From Profundicola chukchiensis (GTDB lineage: Bacteria; Bacteroidota; Bacteroidia; Flavobacteriales; Weeksellaceae), in the NCBI RefSeq assembly GCF_029664245.1, contig NZ_JANAIE010000002.1:248001-312000 (forward strand): a DNA stretch of 64,000 nt, in the 5' to 3' direction. Position numbers and translations under genes: made by a program. Shown in pieces: positions 8,813-18,949 of this stretch. Under the pieces are notes generated by a model. That model did no database searches and was not told the DNA's origin. It was given only the letters and a program-made list of their open reading frames with translations. The stretch's first letter is position 1. Each line of letters starts with the position of its first letter.

Positions 8813-9838
8813 CTATCTCATTAAGAAATTAAACTTTTCTATGTTTTTCAAGGCAATACCCGTTCCTCTTACCACTGCTCGCAATGGATCATCTGCCAAG
8901 AACACAGGTAATCCTGTTTTCTTAGACACACGTTGGTCTAGACCACGTAGCATAGAACCACCACCGGCTAGGTAAACACCTGTATTATAAATATCGGCCG
9001 CCAACTCTGGAGGAGTTTGAGATAATGTTTCCATTACCGCATCTTCTATTCTAGAGATCGATTTATCTAAAGCACGGGAAACCTCTTTGTAATTAACAAT
9101 AATTTCTTTTGGTTTACCTGTAATCAAGTCTCTACCTTGAACAGCTAAATCCTCTGGTGGATGCTCTAATTCCTCGATGGCAGAACCGATTTCGATTTTA
9201 ATTCTCTCGGCAGTTCTTTCACCAATGTATAAGTTGTGGTGCGTACGCAAATGATAAGCGATATCATTTGTAAATACGTCACCTGCAATTTTAACTGATT
9301 TATCACACACGATACCACCTAAAGCAATAACAGCGATTTCGGTAGTACCACCCCCTATATCGATGATCATATTACCTTTTGGTTGTTGGATATCGATACC
9401 AACCCCAATAGCTGCCGCCATAGGTTCGTAAATTAAACGAATATCTTTTGCGTTAATATGTGCAGCAGAATCTTTAACCGCACGTTTCTCAACCTCTGTA
9501 ATTCCAGAAGGAATACAAATCACCATTCTCAAAGCTGGAGCAAACATTCCACCTTTTAGACCAGGTACCAAGGAAATAAATTTGCGAATCATCTTTTCAG
9601 AAGCTTCGAAATCAGCAATTACACCATCTTTCAACGGACGAATTGTTTTGATATCATCATGCGTTTTACCCTGCATGCTCTTAGCCTCCTTTCCGACTGC
9701 AATCAATTTTCCAGTTTGCCTATTAATAGCTACAATCGATGGTTCATCGATTACAACCTTGTTGTTATGTATAATTAGGGTGTTCGCTGTCCCTAAGTCA
9801 ATCGCAATATCTTTGGTGAAGAAATTAAATAATCCCAT
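8813..9838 (-). CDS. mreB: cell shape-determining actin homologue MreB
   Basis: The 341-residue protein has the actin-fold nucleotide motifs DLGTANTLI (phosphate 1), DIGGGTTEIAVIALGG (phosphate 2) and LAGGGSMLRG (adenosine). It polymerises under the membrane and positions the elongasome. It is the first gene of the cluster and has its own -7 box 40 bases upstream. Its presence with mreC, mreD, mrdA and rodA says the cell is a rod for at least part of its cycle. Confidence 0.97.
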   Translation of the reverse strand: MGLFNFFTKDIAIDLGTANTLIIHNNKVVIDEPSIVAINRQTGKLIAVGKEAKSMQGKTHDDIKTIRPLKDGVIADFEASEKMIRKFISLVPGLKGGMFAPALRMVICIPSGITEVEKRAVKDSAAHINAKDIRLIYEPMAAAIGVGIDIQQPKGNMIIDIGGGTTEIAVIALGGIVCDKSVKIAGDVFTNDIAYHLRTHHNLYIGERTAERIKIEIGSAIEELEHPPEDLAVQGRDLITGKPKEIIVNYKEVSRALDKSISRIEDAVMETLSQTPPELAADIYNTGVYLAGGGSMLRGLDQRVSKKTGLPVFLADDPLRAVVRGTGIALKNIEKFNFLMR

Positions 9839-9878
9839 TAAATCTTTCTAGCGTGTTTTATTAATAAATCAGAATGCA

Positions 9879-9886
9879 CAAAAATA
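9879..9886 (-). promoter_or_regulatory. -7 promoter box (TATTTTTG) for the mre cluster
   Basis: Exact TAnnTTTG match on the minus strand, 40 bases before the mreB ATG. No convincing TTG at -33 was found. Confidence 0.6.
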
Positions 9887-10089
9887 CGAGTTATATCACG
9901 TATTGCCATATTTAAACCTCTAACTTTAACATGATTTATCAAGAAAATAACAAAAGTTATTAACTATCTTGTTCTATTGAACGAGTCGATATCTTTTTTG
10001 GTATAAACTATCGGGATTTCTGCTGCTCCTTAACAAAAATTTATACTAAAAGATTTAACTTTTTTACTTTAAATAAAAGTTGGAGAATC

Positions 10090-10689
10090 TTAAAATAAGT
10101 TCATCAGTTGATTTATTAATTCTGGCTTCATGCCCAAGGTTATCGCAATTCCAGCAATACTTCCTCCTAAGTGCGCTGCGTGCCCCACATTATCATGACG
10201 AGATTTCATTCCAAACATAGAATATCCTAAGTAAACTAAAGCAAATGTCCAGCCCGGAAAGTCAAAAAATGGTAGAAAGATTAGCCTTAAGGGCATATCT
10301 GGATAAATCATAATAGCGGAAAACACTACACCAGAAACTCCTCCCGAAGCACCTACAGCTGAATACCACTTTTCTTTTCCGTGGAACAAAATGGTAACTA
10401 AACTTCCGGCTAAAATGGAAATTAAATAAATCAGCACAAAAGTCAATGATGAGAATAGAGACAATACAACCGGAGCAAAAACATAGAAGGCAAACATGTT
10501 GAAAAGCAAGTGCATAGAATCCGCGTGCAAAAATGCCGAGGTAATCATTCTATCGTATTGCTTTCCTTCTAAAATAGCATCCATCTGGAATTTTAATCTC
10601 TCGAATAATTCACGGTTTTGCCATCCTTGCCAACTTACCAATACTGTTATTCCAATGATAACCAGCATTGTTATATTCATTCCACCCAT
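10090..10689 (-). CDS. rhomboid-family intramembrane serine protease
   Basis: The 199-residue protein has about six membrane helices. It carries the rhomboid signatures HLLFNM (His60/Asn64), the nucleophile motif GASG (Ser115) and the histidine motif HAAHLGG (170-176). The catalytic Ser-His dyad is therefore intact. Rhomboids cut membrane helices; the substrate is unknown. The start may instead be Met4. It stands alone between parC and mreB. If PID-CTERM tails are cut by a rhomboid-type enzyme, this is a possible but unproven candidate. Confidence 0.92.
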   Translation of the reverse strand: MGGMNITMLVIIGITVLVSWQGWQNRELFERLKFQMDAILEGKQYDRMITSAFLHADSMHLLFNMFAFYVFAPVVLSLFSSLTFVLIYLISILAGSLVTILFHGKEKWYSAVGASGGVSGVVFSAIMIYPDMPLRLIFLPFFDFPGWTFALVYLGYSMFGMKSRHDNVGHAAHLGGSIAGIAITLGMKPELINQLMNLF

Positions 10690-10744
10690 ACAGTTAATTT
10701 TATCTTCTGTTTAATTTTTAGAACTTGATTCAATCCTAAGTTCA

Positions 10745-13327
10745 TTACTCCTCTTCGTCATCGCCAAACAGGGAAGGTTGTTTTGCCTCACGCTCAAAAA
10801 ACTCGTGATCATCATCAGAGAAATCAGCTTTTTCTTCTTCCTCATATGGTAAAGGATCTAAAATGTTGATTTCTTTAACCGGATATGTCGTCAATTGATT
10901 TCCAAGTGCGCTAATTCCTTTTACTGAAATAAACTCCTCTAATTCAATAGTTTCTGGATCTCGTTGTTGACCTTTAACCTTCTTGAATATAATTTCTACT
11001 ACAGGAAGATAATCCGTAGAAACCATTTCTATAAACGAACTAGAATCTTCTAAATCATAGAACACTTGTGGATTCGCTAGGTCTTCTAGCATAAATCGCT
11101 TAACATAATATCGATCTCTTTCAGAATGATAATAGATACAAGAGATGGGCTTTTTAGGTTGCCATTTCTCAATCACCAAATATTCATCATCGAAGCGATT
11201 GCTCAAATCCGGTGCATGTAACTCGGCTTCTCCCTTGGTATTGATGGTTAAAATCTTATCACCTCCTTTGAAGGTTCCTAATAATTCACCACGTTCTTCT
11301 GCGTTTAATCGGCGAATAGTGCTGTCAAACCAAATCTTGCGAGGAGCCAATGTAGAAACACCTTCCTCTTTCATTTCGATTTTTTTTACATGGTTTTTAG
11401 TCACTAAATTACCCTTCGCTGAGCGTCCTTTCACATCTAAATCAGCGAAATCAATATCAAATCTTAATTTCTTAATCCTTGAATTCGCCTTTAATAAAAC
11501 TTGAACCACCTCAGCCTCACCATTTGGATTGGCAGAGAAATAGAAAATCTCTGAATTCTTAGCATCCTTGGTTACGCTATATTCCTTATCTCGAATAACG
11601 CTAGTAACATTAAATCTCTTCTGATAATATGGACCTGTTTTTCCGAAGCGATAAATTAAATTATAGATCGTTCGTTTATCTTTTTTCTTCCAAACAGCAC
11701 AATGGATAATGTTTTTACCCACAAAGGTTTTATCATCCACTTTGGTCACCATCATGACACCATCTTTTCTGAATATAATGATGTCATCTATATCCGAACA
11801 CTCGAATAAGAATTCATCTTTACGAAGCGATGTCCCGATGAAACCTTCTTTTAAGTTTCCATAAAACTTAACGTTGGCAGCTGCCACCTTAGCCGCGTCG
11901 ATGTTTTCGAATCTTCTAATCTCTGTTAGACGAGGTTTATCCTTACCGTATTTTTCTTTTAATTTCTTGTAATAACTAATCGCAAAAGGAATTAGCTCAG
12001 CTAAATTCGCTTTTACTTTTTCAATTTTTTCTTCTAGAGATTCTATGTATTGTTGCGCCTTATCTAAGTCGAATTTAGAAATACGCTTAATTCTAATTTC
12101 CGTTAAACGAACAATATCTTCCTCTATAACAGGACGTTTAAGATGAGAAATATGTGGTTTTAAACCTTCATCAATTGCCTTGATAACACCGTCCCAAGTT
12201 TCCTCTTCCTCGATGTCACGATAAATTCTATTTTCAATGAAAATTCTTTCTAAAGATGAATAATGCCATTGATTTTCAAGTTCATCTAACTCAATTTCCA
12301 ACTCACGCTTTAGCAAAGCTACCGTATTGTCGGTATTGATTTTAAGAATATCAGTTACACTTAAGAACTCAGGTTTATTATTAACAATCACACAAGCGTT
12401 GGGCGAAGCCGAAACTTCACATTGTGTAAAGGCATAAAGTGCATCAATGGTTTTATCTGGAGAAACATTTGCATGTAAATCGATATTAATTTCCACATGT
12501 TGAGCCGTATTGTCCTCAATATGTTTCACCTTAATTTTCCCCTTGTCATTGGCTTTAATAATACTATCAATCAAGCTACTGGTATTGGTTCCGAATGGAA
12601 TCTCAGTAATTTGAAGGGTATTTTTATCAATTTGGCTAATTTTAGCTCTAATCCTAACACGTCCACCACGCTCGCCATCGTTATAATCAGTAATATCGAT
12701 TAAGCCACCCGTCTGAAAATCAGGATATAAAATAAATTTCTTATTTCTTAAATAAGCAATCGAAGCATCGATTAACTCGTTGAAGTTGTGTGGAAGAATC
12801 TTGGTAGACAAACCAACTGCAATACCTTCTACACCTTGTGCTAACAATAATGGAAACTTAACGGGAAGATTGATGGGCTCTCTGTTTCGGCCATCATAAG
12901 AAGGTTGCCAATGCGTAGTTTTTGGATTAAAGACTACTTCCTGACCAAATTTGGTAAGTCTGGCCTCAATATACCTTGCCGCTGCCGAACCATCACCTGT
13001 GAAGATATTACCCCAGTTACCTTGGGTATCAATCAATAAGTTTTTTTGTCCTAATTGAACTAAGGCATCAGAAATAGCAGCATCACCATGAGGGTGATAT
13101 TTCATGGTATTTCCAACGATATTTGCCACCTTGTTATATCTACCATCCTCCATTTCTTTCATAGAGTGCATGATACGACGTTGCACAGGTTTCAAACCGT
13201 CTTCGATTGCAGGAATGGCACGTTCTAAGATTACGTAAGAAGCATAATCAAGAAACCAATCCTCATACATTTCTGATACTTTCTTTAACTCTTCGCCTTC
13301 GTGTTTGTCTGGTGTAAGTTCTGCCAT
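10745..13327 (-). CDS. parC: DNA topoisomerase IV subunit A
   Basis: The protein has 860 residues, type IIA topoisomerase. The N-terminal half has the winged-helix and tower domains with the catalytic tyrosine (Tyr119 in AARYIEARL), and the motif HPHGDAAISDALV precedes it. A coiled-coil region follows at about 400-460, and the C-terminal part is the DNA-wrapping region with an acidic tail (DDDHEFFE, GDDEEE). With ParE it decatenates daughter chromosomes. I call it ParC rather than GyrA because it pairs with a 624-residue ParE-type B subunit one gene away. Confidence 0.93.
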   Translation of the reverse strand: MAELTPDKHEGEELKKVSEMYEDWFLDYASYVILERAIPAIEDGLKPVQRRIMHSMKEMEDGRYNKVANIVGNTMKYHPHGDAAISDALVQLGQKNLLIDTQGNWGNIFTGDGSAAARYIEARLTKFGQEVVFNPKTTHWQPSYDGRNREPINLPVKFPLLLAQGVEGIAVGLSTKILPHNFNELIDASIAYLRNKKFILYPDFQTGGLIDITDYNDGERGGRVRIRAKISQIDKNTLQITEIPFGTNTSSLIDSIIKANDKGKIKVKHIEDNTAQHVEINIDLHANVSPDKTIDALYAFTQCEVSASPNACVIVNNKPEFLSVTDILKINTDNTVALLKRELEIELDELENQWHYSSLERIFIENRIYRDIEEEETWDGVIKAIDEGLKPHISHLKRPVIEEDIVRLTEIRIKRISKFDLDKAQQYIESLEEKIEKVKANLAELIPFAISYYKKLKEKYGKDKPRLTEIRRFENIDAAKVAAANVKFYGNLKEGFIGTSLRKDEFLFECSDIDDIIIFRKDGVMMVTKVDDKTFVGKNIIHCAVWKKKDKRTIYNLIYRFGKTGPYYQKRFNVTSVIRDKEYSVTKDAKNSEIFYFSANPNGEAEVVQVLLKANSRIKKLRFDIDFADLDVKGRSAKGNLVTKNHVKKIEMKEEGVSTLAPRKIWFDSTIRRLNAEERGELLGTFKGGDKILTINTKGEAELHAPDLSNRFDDEYLVIEKWQPKKPISCIYYHSERDRYYVKRFMLEDLANPQVFYDLEDSSSFIEMVSTDYLPVVEIIFKKVKGQQRDPETIELEEFISVKGISALGNQLTTYPVKEINILDPLPYEEEEKADFSDDDHEFFEREAKQPSLFGDDEEE

Positions 13328-13418
13328 TTATATTTTAAAAATTGAATAAGATTTGCCTTATTTCCTAGTTCAACTTTATTTCTTTTAATTTTTAATTAAG
13401 CTTCTCCAAATTTAAGAA

Positions 13419-14015
13419 TTAACCTCTATTTCTCTCTAATAAAATCATCATCATAAAAGACATTACTAATAGAGATTCGTCTTCAGGAGAAATCTCGTTT
13501 ATCTTATCTAAACTGAATTTTCGTCCAAAAAAGGAAGGATTTTTCTTCAGTCTTAAGATCACTTTTCCATTTTTATCTTTTGCGATATAACTTGGATTAA
13601 AAAAATATCCTGTGAAAAAACCTAGTATAGGAATCTCACCTAAGGTTTCGTCTATAAACTTAATAAAAGGATTTTCTTCGGTGATGATATAGTTATCATT
13701 CTTATCGGCATCGATTACATGATATCTAGCTCTCCACAAAGAGTGAATTCCCTTTCTGCTGACTTTACCTAAATCTCTACCATTCTTTTCAGAAATAGCA
13801 TAAGACGTATTGAAATCCAACCAATTACTCGCTTTAATCTCAAAAAGAACATTCTTTCGATTGCTATTTTCATAGATTTCAACGTGTTCTTTTAATCGCC
13901 ATTTCTTTTGACGCGTATATGCAATCACATTTCCATTCGCATCCTTTGCCGTGAAATCATTGGACAAAGTTGCAATATGAAATTTAAGTTGTAATGGGTA
14001 GGATAGGTTATTCAT
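13419..14015 (-). CDS. LURP-one/scramblase-like cytoplasmic protein, function unknown
   Basis: The 198-residue protein has no signal peptide or clear membrane helix. The pattern of short beta hairpins separated by turns such as [20 protein letters not shown] and [11 protein letters not shown] resembles the LURP-one/Tubby C-terminal fold. That match is from appearance only and is moderate. It overlaps the end of parE by 8 bases and precedes parC by 91 bases, so it is co-transcribed with topoisomerase IV. No function in topology is known to me. Confidence 0.75.
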   Translation of the reverse strand: MNNLSYPLQLKFHIATLSNDFTAKDANGNVIAYTRQKKWRLKEHVEIYENSNRKNVLFEIKASNWLDFNTSYAISEKNGRDLGKVSRKGIHSLWRARYHVIDADKNDNYIITEENPFIKFIDETLGEIPILGFFTGYFFNPSYIAKDKNGKVILRLKKNPSFFGRKFSLDKINEISPEDESLLVMSFMMMILLERNRG

Positions 14016-15882
14016 CTATTGGAACAGGTTCTGCTAAAACTTCTAATTCTTCGTCGCTCTCTACGACCAAGTTTTCTATAATAAACTCCTGTCTATCTGG
14101 CGTATTTCTTCCCATATAGAACTCTAGAAGTTCGCTGATGGTTGTGTTTTTGTCCATCATCACCGGTTCTAAGCGAATATCTTTCCCGATAAAGTTTTTG
14201 AACTCACCTGGAGAAATCTCACCTAATCCTTTGAATCGCGTAATCTCTGGGTTTTTACCAAGTTCTCTAATCGCTCTAACTCTCTCTTCGTCGGTGTAGC
14301 AATATCTTGTTTCCTTTTTATTACGAACCCTAAACAGTGGTGTCTGCAAGATATACAAGTGTCCCTCGCGAATTAATTCTGGGAAAAACTGCAAGAAGAA
14401 CGTAATAATCAACAATCGAATGTGCATACCATCCACATCGGCATCGGTAGCAATCACCACATTGTTATATCTTAAGTCTTCTAAACTATCTTCTATATTT
14501 AAAGCGGCTTGTAGAAGGTTAAACTCCTCATTTTCGTAAACAATTTTCTTGGTTAAACCATAACTATTCAATGGTTTACCACGCAAACTGAATACAGCTT
14601 GAGTTTCTACGTCTCTACTACTTGTAATCGAACCACTTGCCGAATCACCCTCGGTAATAAAAATGGTTGTTTCTAGTTTTCTTAGGTTTTTCTGATTATT
14701 GTAATGCTGTTTACAATCCTTCAGTTTTTTATTGTGTAAGCTAACTTTCTTAGCTCGATCACGGGCTAATTTTCTAATCCCTGAAAGTTCTTTACGCTCT
14801 CTTTCAGACTGCGTAATTTTCTTTAAAAGTAATTCTGCAGCTTCTGGATTCTTATGTAAATAGTTATCTAAATTTCGTTTAACAAAGTCATTGATAAAGG
14901 TTCTCACCGTCGGCAAGTCCCCTCCCATATCGGTAGAACCAAGCTTTGTTTTAGTTTGAGATTCGAATACAGGTTCCATTACTTTAATTGCAATAGCTGT
15001 AATTATGGATTTTCTAACATCGGTAGAGTCGAAGTTTTTACCATAAAAATCTCTCACCGTTTTCACGATAGCCTCTTTATACGCACTTAGGTGAGTACCT
15101 CCCTGCGTAGTATTCTGACCATTCACGAATGAATAGTAAGTCTCTGAATAAGAAGTTGAACTGTGCGTTAATGCAATTTCTATATCATCTTCTTTCAAGT
15201 GGATGATTGGATATATGGTTTGCTCCTCAATCGTATCTTGAAGCAAATCCTTTAAACCATTCTCCGAATAATACTCCTCGCCATTGAATAAAATACGTAA
15301 ACCTGGATTTAGGTAAACATAGTTTTTAAGCATCTTGGCGATATATTCATTTCTGAATTTATATTTGGTAAAGATGGCTTCATCCGGAACAAAAGAAATC
15401 CTTGTTCCTTTTCTAATGGTAGTATCTTTTTCGTCGTGTTCAATCTGCAATTCACCCTTAGAGAATTCTGCCTCACGAGTTCTTCCATCACGAATAGATT
15501 GAACCTTAAAGTAACTTGATAAAGCATTTACCGCCTTCGTACCAACTCCGTTCAAACCAACAGATTTCTTGAAGGCTCTGGTATCGTATTTACCACCGGT
15601 ATTCATTTTAGAAACGGCATCAACCATTTTACCCAATGGAATACCACGACCGTAGTCACGCACTGTAACTTCTCGATCACGCACCACCACCTCGATGGTT
15701 TTTCCGCTTCCCATGACAAACTCGTCGATAGAGTTGTCTAAAATTTCTTTTAAAAGTATGTATATGCCATCATCTTGAGATGAACCATCGCCAAGTTTAC
15801 CGATGTACATCCCAGGACGCATACGAATATGCTCACGCCAATCAAGCGTTTTAATATTATCTTCTGTATATTGAGTACTCAT
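14008..15882 (-). CDS. parE: DNA topoisomerase IV subunit B
   Basis: The protein has 624 residues. The GHKL ATPase domain shows [10 protein letters not shown] and GRGIPLG, then [14 protein letters not shown]. The TOPRIM domain has EGDSASGS and [10 protein letters not shown]. The length matches ParE; GyrB would usually be longer and followed by gyrA. It supplies ATP-driven strand passage to ParC. It is the first gene of parE-LURP-like-parC, and the roughly 350 bases upstream hold no other gene. Confidence 0.95.
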   Translation of the reverse strand: MSTQYTEDNIKTLDWREHIRMRPGMYIGKLGDGSSQDDGIYILLKEILDNSIDEFVMGSGKTIEVVVRDREVTVRDYGRGIPLGKMVDAVSKMNTGGKYDTRAFKKSVGLNGVGTKAVNALSSYFKVQSIRDGRTREAEFSKGELQIEHDEKDTTIRKGTRISFVPDEAIFTKYKFRNEYIAKMLKNYVYLNPGLRILFNGEEYYSENGLKDLLQDTIEEQTIYPIIHLKEDDIEIALTHSSTSYSETYYSFVNGQNTTQGGTHLSAYKEAIVKTVRDFYGKNFDSTDVRKSIITAIAIKVMEPVFESQTKTKLGSTDMGGDLPTVRTFINDFVKRNLDNYLHKNPEAAELLLKKITQSERERKELSGIRKLARDRAKKVSLHNKKLKDCKQHYNNQKNLRKLETTIFITEGDSASGSITSSRDVETQAVFSLRGKPLNSYGLTKKIVYENEEFNLLQAALNIEDSLEDLRYNNVVIATDADVDGMHIRLLIITFFLQFFPELIREGHLYILQTPLFRVRNKKETRYCYTDEERVRAIRELGKNPEITRFKGLGEISPGEFKNFIGKDIRLEPVMMDKNTTISELLEFYMGRNTPDRQEFIIENLVVESDEELEVLAEPVPIDE

Positions 15883-16232
15883 TTAATCTTTAAAGATTTT
15901 GGATTTAAATAGGGATGCAAATCACCCCGTACAACCATTATGCATAATACGAAATAATCTCTTTGCTTTATAAGGCTTTAGAGACTTTTTTCTAACGATT
16001 TTTGAACACTTAAAACCGATTTAAATCTAATTTTAATGTTCTCTAATTAAGATTAAAATTCAATTCCGAGTTTAAATTAAACTAGAAACATTCTTATCTT
16101 AATCAACATCATAATATAGCTCAAAATATTCAGATTTCAAAATCCTAATAGCTATATGAGTTACTCCAGAGAGAAAATACTAAAAACTAAGTCAGCTTGT
16201 TGAGATTAGCTGATGTAGAGGCCTAAGAAGAT
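15883..16232. other. 350-base AT-rich gap between parE and ychF
   Basis: I see no open frame, RNA or clear promoter box here. A weak hairpin near 16190-16216 (TCAGCT with AGCTGA) followed on the minus strand by TTTTT could be the ychF terminator. The rest is unassigned. Confidence 0.5.
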
Positions 16233-17324
16233 TTAGACATTGAATCTGAAATGCATGATATCACCGTCTTGCACAACATATTCTTTACCTTCAACACTTA
16301 GTTTACCTGCTTCTCTAGCTTTTGCTTCAGAGCCGTATTTTTCGTAATCCTCGAAGTGGATAACCTCTGCACGGATAAATCCTTTTTCGAAATCTGTGTG
16401 AATTACACCTGCTGCTTGTGGAGCTGTATCTCCTTTCTTGATGGTCCAAGCACGAACTTCCTTAACACCCGCCGTAAAGTAAGTTTGCAAGTCTAATAAC
16501 TGATAAGCAGTTCTAATCAAACGGTTTACTCCAGGTTCTGTTAAACCTAATTCATCTAAGAACATTTGACGCTCTTCATAAGTTTCAAGCTCCATAATAT
16601 CAGCTTCGATTTGAGCAGCTAATACTATAACCATAGCATCTTCGTCCTTGATAGCCTCTTCTACTGCTGTAACATGCTCATTTCCTGTTTTCACAGAAGC
16701 CTCATCTACATTACAAACATATAAAACAGGTTTAGCTGTCAATAATTGAAGTTCATCAAAGATTTCTTGCTCAGACTCGTCCCATTCTAGGGCACGTGTG
16801 TTTTTACCTTCTTCTAGGTGAGCAATCGTTTTTTCGTAAACAGTAACTGCCAATTGCATGGCTTTGTCTCCAGTTTTCGCGGCGCGTTTGATTTTCTCGA
16901 ATCGCTTTTCAACTGTGTCTAAGTCTTTTAACTGAAGTTCGGTATCGATAATTTCTTTATCACGAATTGGGTTAATACTTCCTTCAACGTGTGAAATATT
17001 ATCGTTATCAAAGCATCTCAAAACATGAATAATCGCTTGACACTCACGGATGTTAGCCAAGAACTGATTCCCTAGACCTTCTCCTTTACTTGCACCTTTA
17101 ACAAGACCAGCAATATCAACGATTTCTACCACAGCTGCTTGCACACGTTGTGGTTGAACATATTTTTCTAATACTTCTAAACGTGGATCTGGAACCTGAA
17201 CAGTTCCTAAGTTAGGTTCTATAGTACAGAACGGGTAATTAGCCGATTGTGCTTTGGCACTCGACAAACTATTAAATAAAGTTGATTTACCTACATTCGG
17301 TAATCCTACAATTCCACATTTCAT
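16233..17324 (-). CDS. ychF: redox-regulated ribosome-binding ATPase YchF (OLA1 family)
   Basis: The protein has 363 residues, the usual YchF length. The P-loop is GLPNVGKST, the switch region is VDIAGLVKGASKGEGLGN, and the specificity motif is NVDE in place of NKxD, which gives ATP preference. A TGS-like C-terminal domain ends at DGDIMHFRFNV. An in-frame ATG lies 45 bases further upstream, but family alignment (MKCGIVGLPNVGKS) and the promoter box at 17345-17352 both favour this start. It binds ribosomes and is linked to translation quality and oxidative stress. Confidence 0.95.
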   Translation of the reverse strand: MKCGIVGLPNVGKSTLFNSLSSAKAQSANYPFCTIEPNLGTVQVPDPRLEVLEKYVQPQRVQAAVVEIVDIAGLVKGASKGEGLGNQFLANIRECQAIIHVLRCFDNDNISHVEGSINPIRDKEIIDTELQLKDLDTVEKRFEKIKRAAKTGDKAMQLAVTVYEKTIAHLEEGKNTRALEWDESEQEIFDELQLLTAKPVLYVCNVDEASVKTGNEHVTAVEEAIKDEDAMVIVLAAQIEADIMELETYEERQMFLDELGLTEPGVNRLIRTAYQLLDLQTYFTAGVKEVRAWTIKKGDTAPQAAGVIHTDFEKGFIRAEVIHFEDYEKYGSEAKAREAGKLSVEGKEYVVQDGDIMHFRFNV

Positions 17325-17344
17325 ATTTTCTGCTTTTGAGTTTG

Positions 17345-17352
17345 CAAATTTA
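17345..17352 (-). promoter_or_regulatory. -7 promoter box (TAAATTTG) for ychF
   Basis: Exact TAnnTTTG match 20 bases before the chosen ychF ATG. It lies downstream of the alternative longer start, which it therefore argues against. Confidence 0.55.
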
Positions 17353-17431
17353 GTGATTTCTTCAAACATTCGAGTATAGAAGTTCCTAGGTAAATTTCAA
17401 TTTCGTAATTTAGGGTTCAAATTAAAAAATT

Positions 17432-17950
17432 ATGCATATCGAAAATCCACTAGTAAGCATTGTAATGGGGAGTAAGAGCGATTTACCCATTATGAAAGAA
17501 GCTGAAGATATACTTCAAAGATTAGGTATTCCTTATGAGTTAACATTGGTTTCTGCTCATAGAACTCCTGATAGAATGTTTGACTTTGCTAAGAAAGCTC
17601 AATCCCGAGGAATAAAAGTAATTATTGCTGGAGCTGGCGGTGCTGCACACTTGCCAGGAATGGTAGCTTCTATGACTACTTTACCTGTAATTGGTGTTCC
17701 TATTCATTCAAGAAATTCTATCGACGGTTGGGATAGTGTTTTAAGTATATTACAAATGCCTGGTGGAATTCCAGTGGCTACGGTTGCTTTAGATGGTGCA
17801 AAAAATGCAGGGTTATTAGCCGGAAGAATGATTGCTAGCTTTGACGAAACTATTCAAGAGCGTATGCAAGAATATATTGATGAGCTAACTCAAAAAGTTG
17901 AGGATGACATTGCTGATGTAAGGTTACATCATCCCAATGCTTATGATTAA
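17432..17950 (+). CDS. purE: N5-carboxyaminoimidazole ribonucleotide mutase (class I PurE)
   Basis: The 172-residue protein has the PurE signatures MGSKSDLPIM, SAHRTPDRM and AGAGGAAHLPGM. It converts N5-CAIR to CAIR in de novo purine synthesis. The usual partner purK is not beside it in this window. It faces away from ychF and converges on yajC, with a shared terminator between. A near-match box (TAATTTAG) lies about 20 bases before the ATG. Confidence 0.96.
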   Translation: MHIENPLVSIVMGSKSDLPIMKEAEDILQRLGIPYELTLVSAHRTPDRMFDFAKKAQSRGIKVIIAGAGGAAHLPGMVASMTTLPVIGVPIHSRNSIDGWDSVLSILQMPGGIPVATVALDGAKNAGLLAGRMIASFDETIQERMQEYIDELTQKVEDDIADVRLHHPNAYD

Positions 17951-17980
17951 TAAGATCAAAGTTCATTATATTAAAAACAA

Positions 17981-18007
17981 AAAAATCCCGAATAATTCGG
18001 GATTTTG
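17981..18007. terminator. bidirectional terminator between purE and yajC
   Basis: Perfect hairpin AATCCCGAA-TAA-TTCGGGATT with A/T runs on both sides, so it can serve purE (plus) and yajC (minus). Confidence 0.85.
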
Positions 18008-18027
18008 TATTTTAAGGGAGCTTTTAT

Positions 18028-18315
18028 TTACTCAGCTTTGCCATATCTAGCAGCGCTCAATTCTTGAGAAATAGCTGTTTTCTCGAATCTGATTTTACCC
18101 GCATTTGTTTCTACGGTAACTACATCATCTGTAACCTCGGTGATTTTACCATGGATTCCAGACGTAGTAACGACTCTTTCTCCAACTTTCATTGAATCTT
18201 GAAATGCTTTCTCTTTTTTCTGACGTTGCATTTGTGGACGAATCATGAAAAAATACATGATTACGAACATCAAACCTATAAACACAAAGCTCATCGCTCC
18301 TTCACCTCCAAACAT
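18028..18315 (-). CDS. yajC: preprotein translocase subunit YajC
   Basis: The 95-residue protein has one N-terminal membrane helix (about 8-26, ending FFMIRPQMQRQKK) and a small beta domain (VGERVVTTSGIHGKI). It is an accessory of the SecDF-YajC complex. It is the last gene of nusB-DUF1573-yajC, with 32 bases to the gene before. Confidence 0.95.
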   Translation of the reverse strand: MFGGEGAMSFVFIGLMFVIMYFFMIRPQMQRQKKEKAFQDSMKVGERVVTTSGIHGKITEVTDDVVTVETNAGKIRFEKTAISQELSAARYGKAE

Positions 18316-18347
18316 ATAATTGTATATTAATTAATTTTAATTTCTAT

Positions 18348-18914
18348 TTACTGACCTAAAGCTGGTGCAGGTAATGGTTGAGGCTGTGGCATTGGTTGTG
18401 GTTGTGGCGCTCTAGTGCTACCTCCAACAACGTTTGCTTGAATTTTAAATGTCTCAATACTCTTAGGTGTGTTGGTAGTTAAAGTAACTGTTTTAGTTTG
18501 CTTACCATTATTACCTGGAGCTTTGAAAGAAACTTTTAAGCTTCCTTTCTCACCTGGAGCAATTGGAGTTTCTGAATACTCAGGAACTGTACATCCACAT
18601 GAAGCTTTTGCACTCTTAATAATCAATGGACCTTCACCTGTATTTGTAAACTCAACAACTCTTTCTGTAGTAGAATTAGCCTGTACATCACCAAAGTCAT
18701 AAGTATCTGACTCTAGAGAAAGAACTGGAGCCGCACTTGGATCAGCAGTTTCATCTAAAACAGGAGTTGCAGTTTCAACAGCATCATTTGACGCTAATGT
18801 TTCTGCGTTTTCAACATTATCAGTAGTCGCTTCTGTAGTATCAGCTGATTCTTTGTTACAAGAAATAACTAATAAAGTCGCTAACGAAAGTAGTGTGATT
18901 TTAATTGTTTTCAT
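18348..18914 (-). CDS. DUF1573-domain lipoprotein
   Basis: The protein has 188 residues: a lipoprotein signal peptide (lipobox VISC, Cys19), a Thr/Glu/Ala-rich linker, a DUF1573 domain (about 68-165) of immunoglobulin-like build with the typical KASCGCTVPEYS segment, and a Pro/Gln-repeat tail (PQPQPMPQPQPLP). The domain is very common in Bacteroidota and resembles ASPM-SPD-2-Hydin modules; its role is unknown. It sits between nusB and yajC, a common arrangement in this phylum. Confidence 0.9.
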   Translation of the reverse strand: MKTIKITLLSLATLLVISCNKESADTTEATTDNVENAETLASNDAVETATPVLDETADPSAAPVLSLESDTYDFGDVQANSTTERVVEFTNTGEGPLIIKSAKASCGCTVPEYSETPIAPGEKGSLKVSFKAPGNNGKQTKTVTLTTNTPKSIETFKIQANVVGGSTRAPQPQPMPQPQPLPAPALGQ

Positions 18915-18949
18915 TTTTTTTAATTATGATAAGTTACAAAGTTAATAAA

